This document shows, piece after piece, positions 43,828-51,774 of a stretch of 64,000 bases of DNA. The notes beneath the pieces were generated by a model, which was not told the origin of the DNA, searched no databases, and saw only the letters and a program-made list of their open reading frames with translations. The DNA lies in NCBI GenBank assembly GCA_964459845.1, contig CAYWOC010000008.1, positions 14,009 through 78,008 of the forward strand, read 5' to 3'. The DNA is from CALZFJ01 sp964459845. GTDB lineage: Bacteria; Bacteroidota; Bacteroidia; Bacteroidales; Muribaculaceae. Within the stretch, counting starts at the first letter, position 1. Each line of letters starts with the position of its first letter. Both the position numbers and the translations under genes were made by a program.

Positions 43828-44712
43828 TCAAAATCCCACCATGAATCCCACAGAGAATGAGCGGAACTCAGGTGCTTTTGCGCTTTTAAGCACGGTAGCT
43901 GGATTGTACTTCACATATATTCCTATATCGCTGAATTGTGCTGTCGCCATAAGGTCGGCAGTGACTTTGCGCTGACCGATGCCCTGCTCCACTTTCTTGA
44001 CCTCGATGCCGTCTTCTTCTTCGATGCGGTAGCGCGTCAAGATTGAGCCATACACATTGAAATTGATTACCGCTCCTGCCGACAAGGCAAATTTGCCAAA
44101 CGATTTCTTGAACATCAACGGCACATCAAGATAAAACAGTTTCAATCTCGACAGCCTGTGATAAGTGCCTTCATCATATCTCGCTATAGCCACATCTCCA
44201 GCCTCATCTTTCACAAACATCTGCTCCGACGACAGTCGGTAGTTCTTCCAGCCGAATCCCACACCTGTCACAAATGTGAATGTATGGGGAAACTTCACGG
44301 CAAACGACACTGGACTGAGCAGTCCAAGCTCTGCCGACTCACCCATCTTGCATGTTCCCGATGGCACGCCCGACATATTCACAAATCCATAATGCATACC
44401 GAGGGCATAAAACCATTCGGTAGTGACTTTATTGCCAGTGTTCTCCTTTCCGAGCGACGGAAGGAAAGGCATCACAAAATCATCGTCAATCGAATCGAGC
44501 CCGGCTTTGGCATAGTCGGTAGTATATCGGTAGGAAAACTTCTTGGATTTCTCGCTTCCAGTCACATCCACTATCACACCTCCGTCCTTCTTCTCGGAGA
44601 TTACCACTTTGTGCGGCTTCTCTACAATTGCCACTGTGTCGATTCTCGTCTGGGCATTCGCTGCAGCTCCTGCAAGTACAGCTCCAAATGCCAATATCGC
44701 TATTTTTCTCAT
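43828..44712 (-). CDS. outer-membrane beta-barrel protein (PorT-like), first copy
   Basis: A 294-residue protein with a signal peptide ending GAAANAQ. Strand blocks FTFVTGVGFGWKNYRLSSEQ, KLFYLDVPLMFKKSFGKFALSAGAVINFNVYGSILTRYRI and a C-terminal FSVGFMVGF define a small outer-membrane barrel. It is followed 41 bp later by its paralogue. Both are downstream of the ECF sigma and putative anti-sigma genes. Confidence 0.78.
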   Translation of the reverse strand: MRKIAILAFGAVLAGAAANAQTRIDTVAIVEKPHKVVISEKKDGGVIVDVTGSEKSKKFSYRYTTDYAKAGLDSIDDDFVMPFLPSLGKENTGNKVTTEWFYALGMHYGFVNMSGVPSGTCKMGESAELGLLSPVSFAVKFPHTFTFVTGVGFGWKNYRLSSEQMFVKDEAGDVAIARYDEGTYHRLSRLKLFYLDVPLMFKKSFGKFALSAGAVINFNVYGSILTRYRIEEEDGIEVKKVEQGIGQRKVTADLMATAQFSDIGIYVKYNPATVLKSAKAPEFRSFSVGFMVGF

Positions 44713-44734
44713 ATCATTTCTTCTTAAAGTTTAA

Positions 44735-45187
44735 TTATTTCACCATTTTCAGCACCTGCGATTTTGTGGCATCTCCGCTCATATATATCACAGTAACTTT
44801 CACCTTGTCGCCGCCGAGCGACTTGCCAGCATAGAACAGATATCTTCTCGTGGCGGCAAACACAGGCAGCACATAGAATCCGTAGCGCAGATGTCCGTCG
44901 CGGTAAGCCACCTCCTTGTCGGTTGCCGTGGCACCGTCGCTAAGCACAAGATGTTCTATCTCTGCCGCCGTCTTCACATCACAGGTGAGCGACAAGCTCC
45001 TGTACACATCGAGGTGATATTTCTCAATACTTTCACCGGCTACATATGTTGCCACCGCATTTGGCAGCTTGGCATACTTGTCGGCAAACACATTCCTCAC
45101 GTTCAGCCCCCGCTGCGCCATCGCCGACAACGATGCCATCACCATCAGCGCGAGCATTATCACGCTTCTTTTCACGCCCAAGTTCAT
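44735..45187 (-). CDS. DUF6108-like secreted protein
   Basis: A 150-residue protein with a signal peptide ending SAMAQ. The mature part (VATYVAGESIEKYHLDVYRSLSL, LPVFAATRRYLFYAG, VKVTVIYMSG) matches a small periplasmic family that I know as DUF6108 in this same operon context in Bacteroidales; that assignment is from memory. ATG 45187 is preferred over the GTG one codon upstream. It sits between the anti-sigma gene and the two barrel genes. Confidence 0.65.
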   Translation of the reverse strand: MNLGVKRSVIMLALMVMASLSAMAQRGLNVRNVFADKYAKLPNAVATYVAGESIEKYHLDVYRSLSLTCDVKTAAEIEHLVLSDGATATDKEVAYRDGHLRYGFYVLPVFAATRRYLFYAGKSLGGDKVKVTVIYMSGDATKSQVLKMVK

Positions 45188-45201
45188 CACTTTATAAAAT
45201 T

Positions 45202-45684
45202 TTAATTATCCACATCTCTTAGAGCTTCACGAATATCGTCAATCTGGCTACGCATATCGCAGTCGGTGGCATTGGCGGCTTCGCGTATGTCGCTGAAATC
45301 GTCCTGCACTATGCTCATCACATGCGAAGGGTCGTCGATGCGCTGCCCTTGCACATAGGCATAGCAGTCACCGTTCTCCTTGCCGGCACTGTTGCCGTCG
45401 ATCAGCCATACGCTAACACCAAGCACCACTGCCACAGCAGCCACGGCAGCCACTTGCATGGCGCGTTGCCCCCATCTCATGCGACGAACATTGCTATGGG
45501 CTTTCTTCACTGCCACATAGCCAAGCACGGCACGAATATCATCATATCGCGGATTGTCGTCGCACGCCACTGCATATTTAAGCGCAGCCTCCTCCTCGAC
45601 CGAAGTCTCGGCGTTGAAATACCGCTCTATCAAGTCGCTTATCTGCGCTTCGCTGAGCGTCTTTTTGCCTTTTGCGTTATTCAT
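45202..45684 (-). CDS. putative anti-sigma factor, single-pass membrane protein
   Basis: A 160-residue protein. An N-terminal cytoplasmic helical part (ISDLIERYFNAETSVEEEAALKYAVACD) is typical of Bacteroidota sigma-binding domains. One transmembrane segment (AAVAAVAVVLGVSVWLI, ~85-102) and a short periplasmic tail follow. The ATG at 45684 starts 5 bp after the sigma gene stop; a GTG at 45693 would overlap it. Function is inferred from position and topology. Confidence 0.7.
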   Translation of the reverse strand: MNNAKGKKTLSEAQISDLIERYFNAETSVEEEAALKYAVACDDNPRYDDIRAVLGYVAVKKAHSNVRRMRWGQRAMQVAAVAAVAVVLGVSVWLIDGNSAGKENGDCYAYVQGQRIDDPSHVMSIVQDDFSDIREAANATDCDMRSQIDDIREALRDVDN

Positions 45685-45689
45685 CACTG

Positions 45690-46208
45690 TCACTCTTTGC
45701 TTAAATAAATTTCTCTTATCAATCTTCGCGTCCTGCTGAGAGCCACTCTCACAGCAGCAGGTTGCATATCCAAGGATTCAGCTATCGCTTCAAAACTCAA
45801 GCCTTCAAGGTCGCGCATTCGCAGAATCGCCTGTTGCCGGCCGGTCAATCGGCTGTTCACTATCTGCTCCACGCTGGCAAACAGCTCTTCGCGCCGCTGT
45901 GCGCTCTCGTCATCGTCGGCAGCAGCCACATCTTCGTCAGATGTGTCGCGATTCTCATCGATACTCACCGTCGGCGAGTGGCTGTGCCGACGCAAAGTGT
46001 CGATGCAGATGTTGTGAACCGCTGTCACGCTGAGAGCTTCAGCTTCCTTCTGGCTGCATATTCGCTCACGTCGCTGCCACAGCCGGCAGAACGCATCCAG
46101 CAATGCGTCATCGGCATCGCTGCTGTCGCCAAGAATCCCGGTAGCGAGACTCTTTAGCCTATGTCGCAGGTCGGTAAAGACCGTAGTGAGCATATCGTTT
46201 TTTATCAT
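45690..46208 (-). CDS. ECF-type RNA polymerase sigma factor
   Basis: About 172 residues from ATG 46208. Region 2 is short and diverged (DADDALLDAFCRLWQRRERI, ALSVTAVHNICIDTLRR). Region 4 is clear (LTGRQQAILRMRDLEGLSFEAIAESLDMQPAAVRVALSRTRR, a helix-turn-helix that reads the -33 element). An upstream GTG/ATG at 46298 would add 30 Cys-rich residues not typical of the family. It leads the operon of anti-sigma, DUF6108-like and two barrel genes, which are probably its regulon. Confidence 0.88.
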   Translation of the reverse strand: MIKNDMLTTVFTDLRHRLKSLATGILGDSSDADDALLDAFCRLWQRRERICSQKEAEALSVTAVHNICIDTLRRHSHSPTVSIDENRDTSDEDVAAADDDESAQRREELFASVEQIVNSRLTGRQQAILRMRDLEGLSFEAIAESLDMQPAAVRVALSRTRRLIREIYLSKE

Positions 46209-46337
46209 CTCTCTTTTTATCAGTTCACACATATAGCAAACGCACGCCTCGGTGTTTTGCAACACAAATATCACAAATTTTCTCTTCTCGCACACCATTT
46301 TTTCTCAAAATCGAAGGCAAAAGCCACCGGCAAGCAC

Positions 46338-46376
46338 AAAAAAAGCCCTGACAGCGCATCTCAGCGACATCAGGGC
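46338..46376 (-). terminator. intrinsic terminator of the Hsp20 gene
   Basis: Read leftwards, GCCCTGA pairs with TCAGGGC and TTTTTTT follows. It separates hsp20 from the sigma-factor operon. Confidence 0.88.
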
Positions 46377-46402
46377 ATCCATCTTGTGCTTATTTCACTT
46401 TT

Positions 46403-46840
46403 TTATTGGATTTCAATCTTGCGGTTCTGTTTCTCACGTTGGTCTTGCGTCATCTTTGGCAATTCCACCGTTAAAACACCGTCGGCAACGCTTGCCGCAA
46501 TTTTCTCTTTATCGACATTATCGGGCAATACGAGTGATTGCTGGAACTTTGAGTAAGAAAATTCGCGGCGCAAGTATTTCTTGCTGTCCTTGCCCTTCTC
46601 CTCATTCTCGCTCTTCTTCTCCATCGAGATTACCAATTCATTGTCTTCATCCAAATGGATGTTGAAATCATTCTTGGTCATACCCGGTGCGGCAACCTCA
46701 ACCTTATAGGCGTTCTCGTCTTCTATAACGTTGATTGCCGGAGTTGAAGTATTAACTTTGGCAACCCAATCATTGTCGAAAAAGTCATTAAAGATACTTG
46801 GGAACCATTCTTGATTGTTGTATTTTCTAACCGGCATCAT
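46403..46840 (-). CDS. small heat-shock protein, Hsp20 family
   Basis: A 145-residue ATP-independent chaperone. The alpha-crystallin domain spans ~35-135 (AYKVEVAAPGMTKNDFNIHLDEDNELVISMEKK, then FQQSLVLPDNVDKEKIAASVADGVLTVELPK). The A-x-x-x-n-G-v-L motif is intact (ASVADGVLTVELP), and the C-terminus ends in an IEIQ variant of the IxI motif. A monocistronic transcript is likely, with its own terminator. Confidence 0.93.
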   Translation of the reverse strand: MMPVRKYNNQEWFPSIFNDFFDNDWVAKVNTSTPAINVIEDENAYKVEVAAPGMTKNDFNIHLDEDNELVISMEKKSENEEKGKDSKKYLRREFSYSKFQQSLVLPDNVDKEKIAASVADGVLTVELPKMTQDQREKQNRKIEIQ

Positions 46841-46991
46841 AGTTTTAATCTCCTATATTTTAAAGTTATACATTCAATATTTTTAATTTTCTCTTGCCCT
46901 CTGCCTTTCGGTTTCGGACTTCGCTTATAGTATTTGCAAAACGGGTGCCACCTCTGCACCACCTGCCATTTTCTTCGACACTTTTAAACCC

Positions 46992-47059
46992 TTGCAAACT
47001 TTGTTCACACTGCCGCCTACAGAATTAAACTTTTGCAAACTTTGTTCACATTGCCGTCT
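46992..47059. repeat. two-copy direct repeat, 41-bp period
   Basis: TTGCAAACTTTGTTCACACT plus GCCGCCT at 46992-47018 recurs with two changes at 47033-47059. AAAC precedes both. It is not related to the 73-bp repeat. Confidence 0.7.
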
Positions 47060-47257
47060 GACGAAATGTACTCACCCCACACCTCATCCCCACCAGCCTG
47101 TCTGCAAATTTGTCACCCCAAGAATAAATCCGACAGAAAATCGATAATTTTAATGTCTTCTCCAAACTCTATTTGGTAGAGTAAAAGCACGTTTTTCTCT
47201 ACAATCACAGCTCATTGCTTTTTTAGAATTGTTATTGGTAATTATTTATTATTTCTG

Positions 47258-47265
47258 TATATTTG
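47258..47265 (+). promoter_or_regulatory. -7 box (TATATTTG) upstream of a small ORF
   Basis: A consensus box 23 bp before the ATG at 47288. Confidence 0.45.
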
Positions 47266-47287
47266 CCGAAAAATAAATTCTTATATT

Positions 47288-47413
47288 ATGGCGCAACATA
47301 TTGTAATACAGGAGGAAGACAAGAATATCTTTTCGAGCTTAATCATGCCATTAGGCTCTATGAAAGGCATAACGGTATTATCAGACAATTTCACTAACAA
47401 TAGACCAAGATAG
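47288..47413 (+). CDS. possible 41-residue protein or truncated gene remnant
   Basis: It reads MAQHIVIQEEDKNIFSSLIM... and ends TNNRPR at a TAG, directly after a good promoter box. The start looks like a normal protein N-terminus, and the abrupt basic end suggests truncation. No family recognised. Confidence 0.35.
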   Translation: MAQHIVIQEEDKNIFSSLIMPLGSMKGITVLSDNFTNNRPR

Positions 47414-47490
47414 GTCACTCGTGTGGGAACGAAATGACACAGAATTAGTCCTTGTATTAACTCACGGCTACCTGTTTTTGTATATGTTTT

Positions 47491-48048
47491 ATGAGAAATG
47501 TGATTATTGGCATACTCGTGGCAATGGCGGTGGCGGCAATGGTGGCGGTGTCGCTCGTTTTCCAGCCGCAATACCAGAACTTCCGCATCGCCGGAGTTGA
47601 GTTCCGGGAGATCCACCCATATAACGACTCCACTCCACGCCACTTTTGCCTCATCGACTTCTACACCGAATTTCCTAACTCCAGACGCTTCACGATAACC
47701 GACAGTCCTGTGGAACCGGGATACGACGGAATCGACGAGCCTATAAAATCTATCTGCATCTACGATGCGGCATGGCACGATGTCACCGCTAAACTCCATG
47801 GCTGGGACATAACCGACGACGAGCGGCTGTGCTACAACATCAACGGCAGCACCGACTTCACATATTTTCTGTCAGCTCCCGACATAGCCACCATGGTGAA
47901 GCGAATCAACGGCATGGAGTGGAGCGAGACTGGCAGCCGCATCGGTCGAAGCCGGCTTTTCTACTCCGATTCCGCCACGATTCCACGGCACATCGTGGTG
48001 AAATTTGCCAATCGTGAAATCCGAAATACGCTCCACGAAGTGCGATAA
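47491..48048 (+). CDS. membrane-anchored hypothetical protein
   Basis: A 185-residue protein with one N-terminal membrane segment (VIIGILVAMAVAAMVAVSLVF) and a periplasmic domain rich in short strands (FRIAGVEFREIHPYN, FTYFLSAPDIATMV, IPRHIVVKFANREIRN). No family is recognised. The overlapping minus-strand frame is His/Arg-rich and is a shadow. The cytidylyltransferase gene follows after one copy of the 73-bp repeat. Confidence 0.65.
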   Translation: MRNVIIGILVAMAVAAMVAVSLVFQPQYQNFRIAGVEFREIHPYNDSTPRHFCLIDFYTEFPNSRRFTITDSPVEPGYDGIDEPIKSICIYDAAWHDVTAKLHGWDITDDERLCYNINGSTDFTYFLSAPDIATMVKRINGMEWSETGSRIGRSRLFYSDSATIPRHIVVKFANREIRNTLHEVR

Positions 48049-48055
48049 AAAAGAA

Positions 48056-48150
48056 ATTTGCACTATCTTTACAGAAAATAGGCGGCATCTCGGCATAATA
48101 TTCAAGTAAACTTGATATTCTGCGCTCGATTTGCACTATCTTTACAAAAA
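48056..48150 (+). repeat. dispersed 73-bp repeat upstream of the cytidylyltransferase gene
   Basis: TATCTTTA at 48064-48071 and again at 48137-48144, exactly 73 bp apart. Between them are GGCGGCATCTCGGCATAATA and the inverted repeat TATTCAAG-TAAA-CTTGATA, as in the copies at 16373. The second box is 17 bp before the ATG at 48161. Confidence 0.88.
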
Positions 48151-48160
48151 AATAAGTCTT

Positions 48161-48853
48161 ATGGGAAATGTTTTGTTTGTGATTCCTGCTCGCGGAGGCA
48201 GCAAGGGAATCCCCGGGAAAAATATCAAGCCTCTCAACGGCAAACCGTTGATTGGTTATTCGATTGAAGTGGCGCGCGAGTTTGCCAACGACGATGACAT
48301 ATGTCTCACCACCGACGACACGCACATCGCCGATGTGGCTGAAGCGCAATTCGGGCTTAAAGTGCCGTTCCTGCGCCCAGCAGCACTTGCCACCGACAAA
48401 AGCGGCACCTACGGCGTGCTGATTCATGCGCTCGACTATTATGCCTCTCTTGGGCGTGACTTCGACACCATCGTGCTGCTTCAGCCCACTTCTCCGTTCC
48501 GCACCGCTGCCGACGTGCGCAAGGCAATCAGCCTATATTCTCCCGACGTGGATATGGTGGTGACGGTGAAAGAGGCTGCCACCAACCCCTACTACAATGC
48601 TTTTGAAGAAGACGAGCAGGGATTCCTGCACATCTCTAAGGGCGACGGACGATACACTCGCCGTCAGGATGCGCCTAAAGTGTGGGAATATAATGGTGCC
48701 GTGTATGTAATCAATGTGACATCGCTGCGCAAAATGACGCTTGGCGAATTTCCTCGCCGGCGGCTGTGCGAGATGAGTGCCGACCATTCGGTGGATCTCG
48801 ACACCCCTATCGACTGGCTCATCGCCGAGACCCTGATAAAGCAGCGGCAATAA
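48161..48853 (+). CDS. CMP-sugar (acylneuraminate-type) cytidylyltransferase
   Basis: A 230-residue nucleotidyltransferase that activates a nonulosonic or related acid sugar with CTP. The signature IPARGGSKGIPGKNIKPL begins at residue 7. Others are TDDTHIADVA, LQPTSPFRTAADV, and the sugar-site region YNGAVYVIN plus SVDLDTPIDWLIAE. The ATG at 48161 is chosen because the promoter box ends at 48144. It probably supports capsule or glycan synthesis; the actual sugar (sialic, pseudaminic, legionaminic) is not determinable here. Confidence 0.88.
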   Translation: MGNVLFVIPARGGSKGIPGKNIKPLNGKPLIGYSIEVAREFANDDDICLTTDDTHIADVAEAQFGLKVPFLRPAALATDKSGTYGVLIHALDYYASLGRDFDTIVLLQPTSPFRTAADVRKAISLYSPDVDMVVTVKEAATNPYYNAFEEDEQGFLHISKGDGRYTRRQDAPKVWEYNGAVYVINVTSLRKMTLGEFPRRRLCEMSADHSVDLDTPIDWLIAETLIKQRQ

Positions 48854-48982
48854 CCCCGCAAGAAGTCATTGCCACCCTTGTGCCCATATCTTTGCTCTAA
48901 TGGCTGAAGATATATCTATTTCCGATGTGGCGTTCTGCACACCGCCTACGTCCAAATCAACATAACTCGCATTAATTTATCG

Positions 48983-49504
48983 TTATTGCTGCTTCTTGGG
49001 AGTCTTGATAAATTTATACACTTGGCGAGTTTCATTTTTTTTGCCGTTGAGCAAAAATTCATTGCTCCTTTTTGTATCATTATCATCCACTTTTTGAGAA
49101 AAAGTCAAAACATCTTTAGTGCCGTCGCTCCACACTATAGTCACCTCCTCATTATCATAATTCACGTCGCCAAAAAATTCTCCAAAACACAAGCACACTC
49201 CAAGTTCCTCTCTCCAGTCCGTGTAAAGGCCTCTAAAATAGGCTAAGTAATATTTCAGCTTAGGTTTCTCATCTGGCACATTCTTCAAGAACGTTTTCCC
49301 TCTATATATTGCCATTATCTCTTCATTCGTGATATTGCCCTCTACCTCTGGGTCAAGCAAGTTGTTTCCATTTTCATCAGTCACGCATATATATAATACC
49401 AGTGGTGGCACATCCACATATACTATATCCTTTTTACAACTTGTAAAGAACATACCCACTACAACAACTGCAAGCATCAAGAAGCTTAATTTTTTCATTT
49501 TCAT
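48983..49504 (-). CDS. small hypothetical lipoprotein of the C10 peptidase cluster
   Basis: About 173 residues from ATG 49504. The N-terminus is a lipoprotein signal (VVVVGMFFTSC, Cys near 24). The body has a DVPPLVLYICVTDENGNNLLDP strand pattern like a carboxypeptidase-regulatory/beta-sandwich domain. No further family assignment. It follows the C10 peptidase 1 gene by 22 bp and may be its inhibitor or partner, by analogy with the other units. Confidence 0.6.
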   Translation of the reverse strand: MKMKKLSFLMLAVVVVGMFFTSCKKDIVYVDVPPLVLYICVTDENGNNLLDPEVEGNITNEEIMAIYRGKTFLKNVPDEKPKLKYYLAYFRGLYTDWREELGVCLCFGEFFGDVNYDNEEVTIVWSDGTKDVLTFSQKVDDNDTKRSNEFLLNGKKNETRQVYKFIKTPKKQQ

Positions 49505-49526
49505 AATCTTAAAAATATTAATAAAT

Positions 49527-50987
49527 CTATTTTGTATAGTGAATATCAACCACCATTCCAATCAACTCACCATCTTTATAATCCTTGCTCGGAACAGCGT
49601 TAGGTAAAGAGAAGTATCCATCGTTCATACCATATTCGCCCCAATTAATCAAATAATATGTCGGTAAATCGACATATCCATATATTGTTTCATAGGGCTC
49701 TAATTTCAAACGATTTCTAAATGTCCATAGCTCAGTTTTGGTCGTACGCCATGAATATGAATATCCTGAAACAACAAATGCATGATACACATATTTCTGT
49801 TTATCTAATGAGTACATTTTATTTCCAAGAATAACAGGTCTATTTTGACCTATATTATTCTTTATAACTTCCATATCGATTTTATTTGTAACCTTAGCAT
49901 AGTAATTATAACTTTTAAACATATCAACTAAATTATCAAGACTTATTGGAGTACTCCTATCGTCAGCTGATATTACCTCAAATTTTGCTTTTGATTTAGC
50001 CGCAACTATATATAAGAATTTTGATAATTGATTATAATTATTTGAGTATGGATATATTCTTTCTGTCGGCATTTCATTCCAGCCAACTTCAGAAGGTTGT
50101 GAGTGGTAATACATAATTTGAGCTGCCGCAATTGTTGCACATCCAGCCACAGCTCGATACCCATTTATTATTGGAAATTCACAGTTAAACGGAACACCTT
50201 GCCCCCATTTTGTTTTAAGAGATCCTCCTACAGTACCAGAGTAACTCTCTTCAGAATATAGACCGATTGTAAATTTTTCCCAGTCTTCTTCATATTCAGG
50301 CCAAATAGAACTTTGAGCTAAGCCCCATAATTCCTGATCTCTTTGTTCATTATCTGTGATACTTTCTCCAAACCACAAAATTCTTCTTCCGTCTCTTCTA
50401 CTCATCCAACTGCTGACTGTATCTTGAAATATCGTTTGCACTTTATCATAGTCATCAAATGTGCGAGTCATAATAGGGCTTTTTGATTTGCTTTCGTATT
50501 TATATTCATATTTGTTCCATATTTTATGATATTTTTTAATTGAATCAGATGGAAGTGTATCCACATTCGACAAAAACGATACAGCACTTTTGGTCCAATC
50601 ATTAAGAGCTCCACTACATTCACTTGAACTGATTTCAAAATTTCCTTTAGTATTATATGCGAGCACAGGATAATAGTCTTTCACTGCACTTACAAGTACA
50701 AATCCTCCATTATTATGAAAATTAACAACATATATTGCCGGATTACCTCTTTCATCATTGATAGGTGTAATAGTGTAATTCGATGCCCGTGATACTATAT
50801 CTTGCTCTCCACAGAATTCACCGATAACATTTCCCAACTCAAAACTGTTAACTTTATGCTCATCAGGCAGTATTTGAGCAATGTCATTCTTATTCTCTGC
50901 ATTAGGTTCAATTGCAAATTCGTCAAGTTCCTTTTTACTACATGCCATTAGCATTATTATAACCATGGCATAAATTAAGTTTTTCAT
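49527..50987 (-). CDS. C10 (streptopain-family) cysteine peptidase 1, lipoprotein
   Basis: A 486-residue secreted protease. Lipobox IMLMAC (Cys16), then a propeptide (IYVVNFHNNGGFVLVSAVKDYYPVLAYN, typical of Spi/C10 prodomains), then the catalytic domain with WGQGVPFNCEFP. Nucleophile is Cys283 in AVAGCATIAAAQIM, and catalytic His402 is in YHAFVVSGY. The Asn-Trp of the active site is in YLINWGEYGMNDGYF. It is the most divergent of the three C10 enzymes here and has its own promoter box at 51027. Confidence 0.88.
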   Translation of the reverse strand: MKNLIYAMVIIMLMACSKKELDEFAIEPNAENKNDIAQILPDEHKVNSFELGNVIGEFCGEQDIVSRASNYTITPINDERGNPAIYVVNFHNNGGFVLVSAVKDYYPVLAYNTKGNFEISSSECSGALNDWTKSAVSFLSNVDTLPSDSIKKYHKIWNKYEYKYESKSKSPIMTRTFDDYDKVQTIFQDTVSSWMSRRDGRRILWFGESITDNEQRDQELWGLAQSSIWPEYEEDWEKFTIGLYSEESYSGTVGGSLKTKWGQGVPFNCEFPIINGYRAVAGCATIAAAQIMYYHSQPSEVGWNEMPTERIYPYSNNYNQLSKFLYIVAAKSKAKFEVISADDRSTPISLDNLVDMFKSYNYYAKVTNKIDMEVIKNNIGQNRPVILGNKMYSLDKQKYVYHAFVVSGYSYSWRTTKTELWTFRNRLKLEPYETIYGYVDLPTYYLINWGEYGMNDGYFSLPNAVPSKDYKDGELIGMVVDIHYTK

Positions 50988-51026
50988 TTTTATGTTACTT
51001 ATGGTTTATATTAATAATATTATTTG

Positions 51027-51034
51027 CAAATATA
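51027..51034 (-). promoter_or_regulatory. -7 box (TATATTTG) of the C10 peptidase 1 operon
   Basis: A minus-strand consensus box 40 bp before the ATG at 50987. Confidence 0.55.
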
Positions 51035-51092
51035 GTCATTTATCCTGAGACACAAATATTTATTCAAACAATATTAGTGCTTTTAATTGTTG

Positions 51093-51148
51093 GAATATAC
51101 AATATATTCGTCTTCTGATGTTTTTAGTGTCACTTTATATACTCCATC
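51093..51148 (-). pseudogene. 3' remnant of a DUF3244-like gene fused to a truncated lipoprotein gene
   Basis: One frame here reads VYKVTLKTSEDEYIVYSNN-stop, nearly identical to the end of the gene at 55678 (VYKVTLKTSDGEYIGYFNN-stop). The companion lipoprotein frame runs into the same DNA in a different frame and stops at 51130. The junction shares TCCATC with both parents. Confidence 0.75.
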
Positions 51149-51726
51149 AGATTCTTAAAATCCCGGCTGTCATACACAAGCTCCTCTTTCTCGTTGAGAT
51201 GCGCATTCGTCTCATAAAGCTGACCCTTGGCTTTCACCACAAAAGGAGTTCCATCAGCCTTGGCTTTCTGCCAGATGATGAAGTCCCTCTTGTTTGTGTA
51301 GGTACAATTCTTAATGCCCTTGCCCACATATATTCTTATGGCTCTCGCCTTGTTTGTCTCATTTTTCTTCACAGTGATTTTTATCGACGATATGCCATCT
51401 TCTCCTGCCACATATTTTTCCACAGTTATCCAATCAAGATAAGCTTTTGACCTATTGTCTTCATATTGCACACCATTTGAATTAAGCTGCCATTTATCAT
51501 CTCCAGGATAATAGTCTTCCCACGTGTGAATTGCAACAGCGTTCCAGTCTCCCACATTATCAATAGGGTGAACTTTCACTATAAATTCATGCTCATCAGC
51601 AGATATTGTGGTGTCCATAACCTCTACATCATATGCCGAAAGTACCATATATGGCTTAACTTCATTACAACTAACCGACAATATTGTGATAAAACACAAT
51701 AAGCCTAAAATTGTTTTTATTTTCAT
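51130..51726 (-). CDS. companion lipoprotein 2, truncated (BACON-like domain)
   Basis: A 198-residue lipoprotein (lipobox ITILSVSC, Cys20). The BACON-like beta domain (YMVLSAYDVEVMDTTISADEHEFIVKV, then DWITVEKYVAG and IKITVKKNETNKARAIRIYVG) is followed by FVVKAKGQLYETNAHLNEKEELVYDS. Compared with its paralogue at 53207-54382 it stops right after KNLMEY. There the coding DNA is fused out of frame to a DUF3244-like gene tail, so its C-terminal half is missing. It lies 48 bp after C10 peptidase 2. Confidence 0.75.
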   Translation of the reverse strand: MKIKTILGLLCFITILSVSCNEVKPYMVLSAYDVEVMDTTISADEHEFIVKVHPIDNVGDWNAVAIHTWEDYYPGDDKWQLNSNGVQYEDNRSKAYLDWITVEKYVAGEDGISSIKITVKKNETNKARAIRIYVGKGIKNCTYTNKRDFIIWQKAKADGTPFVVKAKGQLYETNAHLNEKEELVYDSRDFKNLMEYIK

Positions 51727-51774
51727 AAATCTTTGTTTTTATGTAATTATTATAATTATCCTTTGATTGAAAGG

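Larger units (their letters stand above)
46841..47490. other. 650-bp gap with a short direct repeat and one possible small gene
   Basis: It holds a tandem 27-bp direct repeat (46992-47018 and 47033-47059) and a promoter box with a 41-codon reading frame (47288-47413). The remainder is low-complexity AT-rich DNA. No RNA gene is recognised. Confidence 0.5.

Noticed and set aside
47281..47799. 172-codon minus-strand frame overlapping the hypothetical membrane protein
   Set aside because: It contains a His/Arg-rich stretch typical of antisense translation, while the plus-strand product has a membrane anchor and normal composition.
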